Assembly: GCA_016212965.1 (NCBI GenBank)
Contig: JACRDA010000093.1
Span: 1-64,000, forward strand
Length of the DNA: 64,000 nucleotides
Origin: Myxococcales bacterium
GTDB lineage: Bacteria > Myxococcota_A > Polyangia > Polyangiales > Polyangiaceae
Direction: 5' to 3'
The notes beneath the pieces are model-generated. The model searched no databases. It saw nothing but the letters and a program-made list of their open reading frames with translations, and was not told where the DNA came from. The stretch's first letter is position 1, and each line of letters opens with the position of its first letter. Below are positions 26,347 through 35,058 of this stretch, piece after piece. The position numbers and the translations under genes were made by a program.

Positions 26347-27434
26347 TCCGGCGGATCATCAAGACAGCCGTGTGCGAGGCGGCGACCTGGGCGCGCCTCG
26401 ACGCCTGGCTCGAAGAGCGCGGGCCCATCGTCATCGGTTACCACCGAGTGGTCGAGGACCCGCGGGCACCGGACCTCATGCCCGGCATCGCCATCGGCGT
26501 GGCCACGCTGGCGCGTCAGCTCGAGTACCTCGGTCGCCGGCGGCGCTTCGCCTCGCTCGACGAGGTCGGTGCGCTGCTGGCGCGCCGGGTCGACGCGCCC
26601 GTCTGCGCCGTCACTTTCGACGACGCCTACCGCGACGTGCTCACCCATGCCCTGCCGGTCCTCCGGCGCCTCGGCGTGCCGGCGGCTGTCTTCGTCGTGT
26701 CCGGCGCCGTCGCCGGCGGCAAGGCGCTGCTGCACGACCGGCTCTTCGCCGCCCTGTGCTGGCTGCGCGCCACCCGGCGCGAGCCGCCGCCCTCCGTGCC
26801 TGCGTCGCTGCGACCGCTGCTCGGCGCCGTGGCGCTGGGGCGCCGCCACCCCTACGAAGCGCTGCGCACCCTGCTCGAGTCGTGCGAGAACGAGCCGCTC
26901 GAGGCGACCGCGAGCTGCGTGGAGCGTGCCGCCGGGCCCGCCCTCGTCGCGCGCGAGCGGGAGAGCGCGACCGTCGACGGCGAGGCGCTGCGCGCGCTCT
27001 CGGAAGCCGGCCTGACGATCGGCTCGCACTCGCGCTCGCACCGGCGCCTGGTCGGCGAGAGCCTCCCCAGCCTGGCGCTCGAGGTCACGGCCTCGCGGCG
27101 CGAGCTCGCCGCCATGCTCGGGCGCCCGGTCGAGCACTTCGCCTACCCCGACGGCGACTTCGACGAGACGGTGGTGCGGGCGGTCGCCGACGCGGGCTAC
27201 GCCTATGCCTACACGGCGTGTCTGCACCGCGACCCCGAGGAGCCGATGCTCACCATTCCGAGGAGGATCCTCTGGGAGCAGTCGGCCGCCGGCTACGACG
27301 GCGCTTTCTCGGAGGCCATCTTCGGTCTGCAGACGCACTGCGGTGTGCCGTGGTTCGACCCGTGCAGGCGCGACCACGGACAGAGCGGCCTCGCCGCGAC
27401 CGCCCGCGCACGCCGCGCGCGGCTCGGCGCGTGA
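26343..27434 (+). CDS. polysaccharide deacetylase (NodB/CE4 family)
   Basis: 363 aa. NodB motif 1 TFDDAYRD (about 95-102; the usual Gly after DD is Ala) and motif 2 GSHSRSHRRL (His pair spaced by three) near 226, then YPDGDFDETVV near 263. These supply the Asp-His-His metal site. An insertion (about 150-215) lies between motifs 1 and 2. It starts with a short hydrophobic/amphipathic stretch without a clear signal peptide, so it may act in the cytoplasm or at the membrane. Predicted to remove N-acetyl groups from HexNAc residues of the polymer or its precursor. Confidence 0.88.
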   Translation: MIRRIIKTAVCEAATWARLDAWLEERGPIVIGYHRVVEDPRAPDLMPGIAIGVATLARQLEYLGRRRRFASLDEVGALLARRVDAPVCAVTFDDAYRDVLTHALPVLRRLGVPAAVFVVSGAVAGGKALLHDRLFAALCWLRATRREPPPSVPASLRPLLGAVALGRRHPYEALRTLLESCENEPLEATASCVERAAGPALVARERESATVDGEALRALSEAGLTIGSHSRSHRRLVGESLPSLALEVTASRRELAAMLGRPVEHFAYPDGDFDETVVRAVADAGYAYAYTACLHRDPEEPMLTIPRRILWEQSAAGYDGAFSEAIFGLQTHCGVPWFDPCRRDHGQSGLAATARARRARLGA

Positions 27435-27459
27435 GCCCGGAACACGAGGACCCGAACCG

Positions 27460-28941
27460 ATGGAGACGAGGCGCCCCGTGCCCTGGCTCGTCGCTGGCCG
27501 CCTGGGCGGCCAGGTCGGGACTTTCCTCATTCCGGTGGTGCTGGCGCGGGTGCTCGGCACCGACGACTTCGGCGCCTACCGGCAGCTCTTCCTCGTCTTC
27601 GGCTCGCTCTACCTCATCGCCCAGCTCGGGTTCGCCGAGTCGCTCTACTACTTCCTGCCGCGCGCCGGGCAGGCGAGCGGGCGCTACGTCGGCAACGCGC
27701 TGACGATCCTCGCGGGGGCCGGCCTGTGCTGCGCCCTCGCGCTCACGCTCGGGGCGCGGCCGCTCGCGGCTCTGCTCGGCAACGCGCGCATCGCCGCGCA
27801 CCTGCCCGCGATCGGCGTGTTCCTGTTCTGCATGCTGTGCTCGTCGGTGCTCGAGATCGTGCTCGTGTCCGAGCGGCGCTTCCGCACCGCCGCCGGCGCC
27901 TACTGCGTGTCCGATCTCGCGCGCGCCGTCCTCCTCGTGGCGCCCGCGGCGCTCGTGGGCAGCGTCTCCGCCCTGCTCGTGGGTGCGGTCGCCTTCGCCG
28001 TGCTGCGTCTGCTCGTCACCCTCGTCGTGGTCGGACGCCGCTACCGCGGCGGGTTCCGGCTCTCGCGCCCGCTCGCGGCGACGCAGTTCCGCTACACCTT
28101 CCCCTTCGCCCTGGCCGTCGTCATCGACACGGTGCAGGCGCAGGCGCACCTCTACGTCGTCTCGAACCAGTTCGACGTCGCCACCTTCGCGATCTACTCG
28201 GTGGCGTGCTTCCAGATCCCGCTCGTCGACTACGTGGCCACCGCGGCGGGCAACGTGCTCATGGTGCGCATGGGCCAGAGCCCGACCGACCGGCCGCTGG
28301 CGCTCGGGCTGTGGCGCGAGACCACGGCGCGCCTCGCCTACGTGCTCGTGCCGCTGCTCGCCCTCATCGTGGCGCTCGGGCCGGACCTCATCGTGTTCCT
28401 CTTCGGCACGCGCTACGCGGCGAGCGGGCCGCTGTTCGTGCTCGCGTCGCTGCCGATCCTGTGCGCGTGCCTGCCGAGCGACTCCTCGCTGCGGGCCGCC
28501 GGGGACACGTGGTTCCTGCTGGTGCAGGGCCTGCTGCGCCTGGTGGCGGCGGCGGTCCTGCTCGCGCTCCTGTTCGGGCCGCTCGGGCTCGTCGGTGCGG
28601 TCGTGAGCACCATCGGGGCGGCCGCCGTCGCCAAGGTGGCGGCGGTGGCTCGGGTCGCGCACCACCTCGCGGGGCCCCTCGGCGAGCTCCTGCCGTGGGG
28701 CCGCCTGCTCGCGACGCTCGGTGCGAGCGCCGGGGCAGGCGCAGCGGCGTTCGTCCTCGCGAGCGCCGCAGCGAACGCGCCGCGCCTCGCGCGGCTCGCG
28801 GCGAGCGGCACGGTCTTCCTCGTCGTCTACCTGGCGCTCGGCGCGCGCCTCGGCCTGGGTGCGCCCGTGCGCGAGCTCTACCGGCGCTGTGGCGCGCTCC
28901 TGCGCCGGCGCACGACGGAACGTACCGGAAGGAGGTCCTAG
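27460..28941 (+). CDS. Wzx-type polysaccharide flippase
   Basis: 493 aa with about 12-14 hydrophobic helices over the whole length. RLGGQVGTFLIPVVLARVLGTDDFGAYRQLF at the N-terminus is the standard opening of Wzx/MurJ-like flippases. Moves lipid-linked repeat units across the inner membrane for the Wzy-like polymerase. Start follows ACGAGGA. The next gene follows after 2 bases. Confidence 0.93.
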   Translation: METRRPVPWLVAGRLGGQVGTFLIPVVLARVLGTDDFGAYRQLFLVFGSLYLIAQLGFAESLYYFLPRAGQASGRYVGNALTILAGAGLCCALALTLGARPLAALLGNARIAAHLPAIGVFLFCMLCSSVLEIVLVSERRFRTAAGAYCVSDLARAVLLVAPAALVGSVSALLVGAVAFAVLRLLVTLVVVGRRYRGGFRLSRPLAATQFRYTFPFALAVVIDTVQAQAHLYVVSNQFDVATFAIYSVACFQIPLVDYVATAAGNVLMVRMGQSPTDRPLALGLWRETTARLAYVLVPLLALIVALGPDLIVFLFGTRYAASGPLFVLASLPILCACLPSDSSLRAAGDTWFLLVQGLLRLVAAAVLLALLFGPLGLVGAVVSTIGAAAVAKVAAVARVAHHLAGPLGELLPWGRLLATLGASAGAGAAAFVLASAAANAPRLARLAASGTVFLVVYLALGARLGLGAPVRELYRRCGALLRRRTTERTGRRS

Positions 28942-28943
28942 TC

Positions 28944-30083
28944 ATGGCGTGGACGACCGTGAGCAGCGGTGGGCCCCGGACGCCCGCGCGGCGGCGCGCG
29001 CCGGACGGAGTCGTGACGCGCGTGGCCCGCAACCCCGACGAGCTCGCCGAGCTCGCGCCCGTCTGGGACGGGCTCGCGGCTCGGCCGGGCACGGGCGTCA
29101 CGCAGGATCGCGCCTGGAGCGAGGCCTACGCCGCGACCTTCGGGCCCCCGGGCGGGCTCGAGGTCCTCGCGGTGACGAGTCCGGTGCACGGGATGGCCAT
29201 GGCGCCGCTCGAGCGCCGCGACGGCGTGCTCGGGCGGCTCGAGCTGCCCGGCGTGAAGGAGCTCTACGAGCCGATGGACCTGCTCTACGAGGACGCGGCG
29301 GCGCTGCCGGCGCTCGCAGAGGCCCTGCTCCGCATCGGGCGCCCCATCTTCCTGCGCCGCGTGCCGGCCGACTCCCCCGTCGTGGCGGCGCTGCGGCAGG
29401 CGTCCGAGGGGCGGGGGGTCTTCGTCGCGCGGCCGGTGGTCGCCGCGCCCTTCATCGCCCTCGACGCGGGCTGGCTCGAGCCGGACAAGAAGCTCGTCGG
29501 TCGCTACCGCTCGGATCTGCGGCGCGCTCGACGGCATGCCACGGCGCTCGGAACCGTCCGTTGCGAGGTTCTCGCTCCCACCCCCGAAGAGGTCGATCGC
29601 CTGCTCGACGAGGTCTACGAGGTGGAGGCGGCAAGCTGGAAGGGCGCTGCCGATAGCGCGCTCTCGATCGATCGGGCGCGGGGCCTCTTCTACCGCCGCT
29701 ACGGGCGCGCCGCCGCTCGCAAGGGGATCCTGCGCGTGGCCTTCCTGCGCATCGACGAGCGGGCGGCAGCCACGCAGCTGGCGGCCGAATGGGACCACGG
29801 CTACTGGCTGCTCAAGATCGGCTATCGCGACGAGTTCGCGCGCTGCTCGCCGGGCAGCCTGCTCGTGGCGGAGACCCTCCGCTACGCCGCGGAGCGCGGC
29901 CTGTCTCATTACGAGTTTCTCGGCGGCGTCGAGCCGTGGACCCGGACGTGGACCGACGCCGAGCGGGCCTGCGTCTCGGTGCGCGTGTACCCCTACGGCT
30001 GGGCGGGTATGGCTGCCTTGGCGCTCGACGCCGGCGAGCGGGCGGCCCACGACGTCGGTGAGCGAATGGGGGTGCGGTCGTGA
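28944..30083 (+). CDS. GNAT/FemAB-like acyl or aminoacyl transferase (second copy)
   Basis: 379 aa. Same double-GNAT architecture as the gene at 25171 but only distantly similar: SDLRRARRHATALG near 192, AAWKG-like EAASWKGAADSALS near 230, and EWDHGYWLLKIGYRDEFARCSPGSLL near 279, ending HYEFLGGVEPWTRTW. GGAGG lies 8 bases before the ATG. Probably modifies the polymer or a nucleotide-sugar with an acyl or amino-acid group; donor and acceptor unknown. Overlaps the next gene by GTGA. Confidence 0.83.
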   Translation: MAWTTVSSGGPRTPARRRAPDGVVTRVARNPDELAELAPVWDGLAARPGTGVTQDRAWSEAYAATFGPPGGLEVLAVTSPVHGMAMAPLERRDGVLGRLELPGVKELYEPMDLLYEDAAALPALAEALLRIGRPIFLRRVPADSPVVAALRQASEGRGVFVARPVVAAPFIALDAGWLEPDKKLVGRYRSDLRRARRHATALGTVRCEVLAPTPEEVDRLLDEVYEVEAASWKGAADSALSIDRARGLFYRRYGRAAARKGILRVAFLRIDERAAATQLAAEWDHGYWLLKIGYRDEFARCSPGSLLVAETLRYAAERGLSHYEFLGGVEPWTRTWTDAERACVSVRVYPYGWAGMAALALDAGERAAHDVGERMGVRS

Positions 30084-30943
30084 ACGCCGCGGTCGAGAAG
30101 GTCCTGCGGCCGCTGTGGCAGCCGGTCGCCGCTCGGGCGGCGCGCGCCTACATCGCCGGGCCGGAGCTCTCCGACGGCGTGCGGGTGTGCCGCGAGCTGT
30201 GGCAGCGCGGTCTCGCCAGCACGCTCGGGTTCTGGGACGGGGCGGGCGAGTCGCCGCGGCAGGTGATCGACGTCTACCTCGCGTCGCTCGCGGCCATGGC
30301 GTCGCTCGATGTCGCCGCGGACCAGTCCTTCGACTGCTACCGGTCCGTCAAACCCGACGCCTTCGGGTTCGACGCGGCGCTGCTCGGCGAGGTCGTCCTT
30401 CGCGCGCACGCGACCGGGCGCCGCGTCCACTTCGACTCGCTCGGGCCGGAGGGCGTCGAGCGCACGTTCGCGCTCATCGCCGGCGCGGCGGCGCGCCACG
30501 ACGACTTCGGCTGCACCCTGCCCGGCGGGTGGCGGCGCAGCGTCGCCGACGCGGACCGCGCGGTGGAGATGGGCCTCTCCGTGCGCGTGGTCAAGGGGCA
30601 GTGGCCCGACCTCGAGGGGCCACCGATCGACCCCCGCGCCGGCTTCCTCGGCGTCGTCGACCGGCTCGCCGGCCGCGCTCGCCACGTGGGGGTGGCGACG
30701 CACGACCTCGAGCTCGGCCGCGAGGCGCTGCGCCGCCTGCGGGAACGCGGGACGCCCTGCAGCCACGAGCTGCTCACCGGCCTGCCGTCGCGCCAGGCCC
30801 TCGCCGAGGCCCGCACGCTGGGCACGCCCGTGCGCTTCTACGTCGCCTACGGCAATGCCTGGCTGCCCTACGCGCTGTCGCAGGCGGCTCACAAGCCACG
30901 CATCCTGTGGTGGATCGTGCGCGACACGCTGCTGCGCAAATGA
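30080..30943 (+). CDS. proline-dehydrogenase-like TIM-barrel protein
   Basis: 287 aa. The (beta/alpha)8 PRODH pattern is recognisable: VHFDSLGPEGVE, SVRVVKGQW (canonical RLVKGAYW), HVGVATHDLEL, HELLTGLPSRQA and RFYVAYGNAWLPYAL (canonical RVYVPYGxxWxPY). At the place where true proline dehydrogenases have the Arg-Arg pair that holds the proline carboxylate, this one reads SQAAHKP, so the substrate may not be proline. About 287 aa is also short. It is the last gene of the operon and overlaps the GNAT gene; its role in polysaccharide production is unknown. FAD dependence is inferred only from family. Confidence 0.75.
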   Translation: MNAAVEKVLRPLWQPVAARAARAYIAGPELSDGVRVCRELWQRGLASTLGFWDGAGESPRQVIDVYLASLAAMASLDVAADQSFDCYRSVKPDAFGFDAALLGEVVLRAHATGRRVHFDSLGPEGVERTFALIAGAAARHDDFGCTLPGGWRRSVADADRAVEMGLSVRVVKGQWPDLEGPPIDPRAGFLGVVDRLAGRARHVGVATHDLELGREALRRLRERGTPCSHELLTGLPSRQALAEARTLGTPVRFYVAYGNAWLPYALSQAAHKPRILWWIVRDTLLRK

Positions 30944-30953
30944 GGGAGCAGTG

Positions 30954-30981
30954 GTCAGTTATCAGTTGTCAGTTATCAGTA
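30954..30981. repeat. two tandem 14-bp copies of GTCAGTTATCAGT(T/A)
   Basis: GTCAGTTATCAGTT is followed directly by GTCAGTTATCAGTA. The block is AT-rich compared with the surrounding sequence and lies between the convergent ends of the polysaccharide operon and the toxin gene. Similar TCAGT-type intergenic repeats are common in several phyla; function unknown. Confidence 0.75.
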
Positions 30982-30991
30982 GTCGCCGGGG

Positions 30992-31285
30992 CTAGCCCGG
31001 GTAGTCGAGCTCCCGCTGGTGGCGAATCGCCAGAACCCGAACCTCGTCGCGCGACGGCTCGAATCGGTAGAGGGCGACGTAGCCGGTGTGGCCGAACGAG
31101 ATCACGAGCTCTCGGAGGTCCGCCTTCACGCGCCGGCCGATCAGAGGATGGTGCGCGAGCATTTCGACGGCGCCCCGGATGGCCTCGACGGCCGCGAGCG
31201 CCGCGTCGGGCGCTCGGGTCGCCACGAACGCGAACCGGTGCTCCAGGTTCGCGAGGGCGTTCGCCGCGTAGACTACCCGCGCCAC
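30992..31285 (-). CDS. ParE/RelE-superfamily toxin
   Basis: 97 aa from a GTG. YAANALANLEHRFAFVATRAPDAALAAVEAI, then HPLIGRRVKADLRELVISFGHTGYVALYRFEP and VLAIRHQRELDY: the fold and the final IRHQRE.xY are diagnostic of ParE/RelE-type toxins (gyrase poison or ribosome-dependent RNase). The start overlaps the antitoxin gene end by 13 bases, so translation is coupled. Length is normal; looks intact. Confidence 0.88.
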   Translation of the reverse strand: MARVVYAANALANLEHRFAFVATRAPDAALAAVEAIRGAVEMLAHHPLIGRRVKADLRELVISFGHTGYVALYRFEPSRDEVRVLAIRHQRELDYPG

Positions 31286-31554
31286 GGCTTCGGCCGCGCC
31301 GGGCTCTCGCCGCGCGCGAGGCGCTCGAGCCACGCGTGGACGTCCGCGGCGGCGTAGACTTCGCCTCCAGCCTCGAGCGCTCGATCGGACGCGAGCGCTT
31401 CCGTGACGAATTCCTCCAGCCGTTCCTCGCGGTCCGTCTGTCGCTCGAGGGCGTCGAGCATGAACGCGTGCGGGGTCCGGCCGATCTTCTTCGCGACGCG
31501 AGCGATGCGCGTCTTGAGCTCGCGGGGCAGCTTGATCGTCGTCGACGTCTTCAC
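31273..31554 (-). CDS. ribbon-helix-helix antitoxin
   Basis: 93 aa from a GTG. The N-terminus TSTTIKLPRELKTRIARVAKKIGRTPHAFML is a ribbon-helix-helix (CopG/ParD-like) DNA-binding motif; the acidic C-terminal half would wrap the toxin. It should bind its own promoter and neutralise the downstream ParE/RelE-type toxin. The module sits between the two polysaccharide blocks with no other tie to them. Confidence 0.85.
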   Translation of the reverse strand: MKTSTTIKLPRELKTRIARVAKKIGRTPHAFMLDALERQTDREERLEEFVTEALASDRALEAGGEVYAAADVHAWLERLARGESPARPKPWRG

Positions 31555-31563
31555 GGTGACACC

Positions 31564-31592
31564 AAAGTAACACCCAGGGACGCGCCCGACAA
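31564..31592 (-). promoter_or_regulatory. candidate promoter of the toxin-antitoxin operon
   Basis: Reading the minus strand, TTGTCG (31592-31587), a 17-base spacer and TACTTT (31569-31564) make a modest -35/-10 pair ending 9 bases before the antitoxin GTG. The inverted repeat GGTG-T-CACC (31563-31555) between the -10 and the start codon is a plausible operator for the ribbon-helix-helix protein. Confidence 0.35.
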
Positions 31593-31822
31593 CCCGCCCC
31601 GGCCGCCGTGCCGCCCGTCTTCCGCTCAGCCTGCCATCCGCGCTGGCTCGTGCGGCAGCGGCCGAAGTCGAACAGGAAGGCGGTAGGGCTCGCGGCCGCC
31701 GCCACGAGTCAGTGAAAACTCGGCCCCGCAGGCAGGAGCAGGGGCGGTAGCCGTGAACGGTTACCCTCCCCGAAGCCCGCAGGCCGTGGTCTGGAGCCTT
31801 CGCGCTCGCGCGAAGTCGAGGC

Positions 31823-33154
<1,332 letters not shown>

Positions 33155-33206
33155 CTACGCGGCGAAGCATAGCGCGCGCCGCGCAGTGCCGCCGTCACGG
33201 CGCCGT

Positions 33207-34724
33207 TCAGCGCAGCTGCAGGACGAACACGTCGCGCCGCCCGCTGCCGCCCCAGTTGCTGGTGAAGGCGATGCGGCAGCCGTCGCGGCTGACGTTGGCG
33301 CGCGGCGCGTCCTCGTAGCTGTTCATGACCGAGCGATGGTGCGCCAGGCGGTAGACGCTGCCGCTGCCGTCGGTTGCCACGGCGATGATCTCGTTGTGGA
33401 ACAGGCCCGTCGAATGCGAGCCATAGAGGCTCACGTAGGCGTGGGTGTCGCCGTCGGCGAGGAGCGAGGTGTGCATGGCCTGGGACCAGTCGTTGCCGTA
33501 CGAGAGCAGGGTCTGCACGTCGTGCGGCGTGGCGAGGCTCCGGTAGGTGACCCGGTTCAGCCAGTTGTCGTTGCCGACCATGATGCCGACGCCCGAGTCG
33601 CCGTGCGCCGGCGCGTAGTCGGGGCCGTTGTCGGTGAGATCGACCATGGTGCCGTGCACGAGGTCCGCCACGCGCACCTGGACGGTGCCGGCGCCCTGCA
33701 GGCCGGTCTGCACGGTGAGGAAGTTGCCGCTCTTGTCGATCTGCACCTCGTCGAGCGAGCTCGACTCGTGGATCAGCATGGTGTCGGTGTCGCGTTGCCA
33801 CGCGGCGTAGCCGACGAAGGCCCAGGAGGTGTCCTCTACCGTGAAGGCGAACACGTTGTCGTCCATGCTGCGGCTCATCTGCCAGAGGTAGCCGGGGGGC
33901 AGCACGCCGGCGAAGCTCTTCACGAGCGTCCAGGCGTGCGTCACCACGTTGTAGGCCCAGATCCGCAGCCCCTCGTGGGCGTAGATCACGTTCGGATCGA
34001 CGCCGCTCCAGATCGCGTCCTCGGCGCTCGGCATGCCTCCGCCCGGGGGCGCCGCGGCGAACAGGGGCTGGGAGGCGCCGAGCACGAGGTTCACCGGATC
34101 GAGGTCGAAGAGCTTGGCGCCGGACGAGCACGTCGCCTGCAGGCGGGTGCCGTCGACGTTGAACGAGGGCCAGTACGAGTAGGCGACGGAGCAGTTGCTG
34201 CCGTCGCCGGAGTCGGTCACGCGCAAGATCTCGGTGCCGAAGGTCGGGTCGAACAGGGTGCCGCCGGCTGCGGGCAGCGCCGGCAAGGCGGGCTCCGCGT
34301 AGATGGCGTTGCCCTCGATGAGCGACAGGGCCGCCGGGTCGCAGACCCCGGCGCTGCCGCCGCTGCCGGTCCCGCTGCTCGTCGTGCCCGTGGTCGTGGT
34401 CGTGGTCGTGCTCGTGCTGGTCGAGGTCGACGTGCTGGTCGAGGTCGACGTGCTGGTCGAGGTCGTCGTGGTGCCGCCGCTGCCTCCCGTGCCGTGGCCA
34501 CGGACATGCCCGCTCGGAATGCCGCTGCGCTTCTCCGGGGTCACGTCGACGTCGCTCTGGTCGGCCGCACCGCCGTCGAAGCAGCCCGCGGCGAACACGC
34601 TCGCGAGCACGCCCGCTGCCACCAGCAGGGCACCCCGTCGCTCTCGCAGCGGCAGGTCGCCGCTTCGCCCCGCCTCGTACCGTCCCGTGCTCCGACCAGC
34701 CTGCTCGAGTTTCCGTTGCGTCAT
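33207..34724 (-). CDS. lipoprotein with Thr/Ser-repeat linker and beta-propeller-like domain
   Basis: 505 aa. Signal peptide with lipobox FAAGC (Cys about 48), then a Thr/Ser low-complexity linker (about 84-118) and a Gly/Ser-rich stretch. The rest has repeated blades such as GTEILRVTDSGDGSNCSVAYSYWPSFNVDGTRLQA and NVSRDGCRIAFTSNWGGSGRRDVFVLQL, resembling TolB/WD40-type propellers. Surface lipoproteins with such T/S linkers are common in Polyangia. The ATG at 34724 was chosen over a TTG two codons earlier. Function unknown; could bind a polymer at the surface. Confidence 0.82.
   Translation of the reverse strand: MTQRKLEQAGRSTGRYEAGRSGDLPLRERRGALLVAAGVLASVFAAGCFDGGAADQSDVDVTPEKRSGIPSGHVRGHGTGGSGGTTTTSTSTSTSTSTSTSTSTSTTTTTTTGTTSSGTGSGGSAGVCDPAALSLIEGNAIYAEPALPALPAAGGTLFDPTFGTEILRVTDSGDGSNCSVAYSYWPSFNVDGTRLQATCSSGAKLFDLDPVNLVLGASQPLFAAAPPGGGMPSAEDAIWSGVDPNVIYAHEGLRIWAYNVVTHAWTLVKSFAGVLPPGYLWQMSRSMDDNVFAFTVEDTSWAFVGYAAWQRDTDTMLIHESSSLDEVQIDKSGNFLTVQTGLQGAGTVQVRVADLVHGTMVDLTDNGPDYAPAHGDSGVGIMVGNDNWLNRVTYRSLATPHDVQTLLSYGNDWSQAMHTSLLADGDTHAYVSLYGSHSTGLFHNEIIAVATDGSGSVYRLAHHRSVMNSYEDAPRANVSRDGCRIAFTSNWGGSGRRDVFVLQLR
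34414..34467. repeat. three 18-bp tandem units encoding the Thr/Ser linker
   Basis: Units at 34414-34431 and 34432-34449 are identical (plus strand GTGCTGGTCGAGGTCGAC); the third at 34450-34467 differs at one base. On the coding strand they give alternating Ser and Thr. In-frame expansion or loss would change linker length without breaking the protein. Confidence 0.9.
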
Positions 34725-35058
34725 GGGCAACCGCTAAAGCAAGCGCGGTGCCGAACGTTATTGCTAGTCATTCCAACTAGTTAAACTTGCGGGTGTCACC
34801 CACCCGGAGACATCCGTCGCCCCGGGAGCGACGCCCGGGTGTCGGGCCGACACCCGATGGCGGGTAGGTGATCATCCTGGCTGACCGACCCGGGTATGCC
34901 GGAATGCCCCCTGCCCGGCGAGCGGGTAGCTTGTGGTTAGCGGCGGACGGCGTCCTCGCGCCAGCGCTTCGCGCGGGCGCCCCAGGTGTCCGGACCGCGG
35001 GCGTCGCGGCGCAGCGACGGGGGCGAAGCCTGCCCGATGTCCGGGCGAGGGGCCTGAG
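34725..35058. promoter_or_regulatory. divergent intergenic region with three CGGGTGTC sites
   Basis: The 334-base spacer between the lipoprotein and first asnB gene has no gene. Near the lipoprotein it is AT-rich (about 34755-34790). The octamer CGGGTGTC occurs at 34790-34797 and 34836-34843, and inverted as GACACCCG at 34849-34856. The last two are the outer parts of a perfect 10-1-10 inverted repeat (34836-34856). Beside it is a 6-7-6 repeat CGTCGC / GCGACG (34815-34820, 34828-34833). This looks like an operator array controlling one or both genes. No clear sigma-54 site. Confidence 0.5.
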
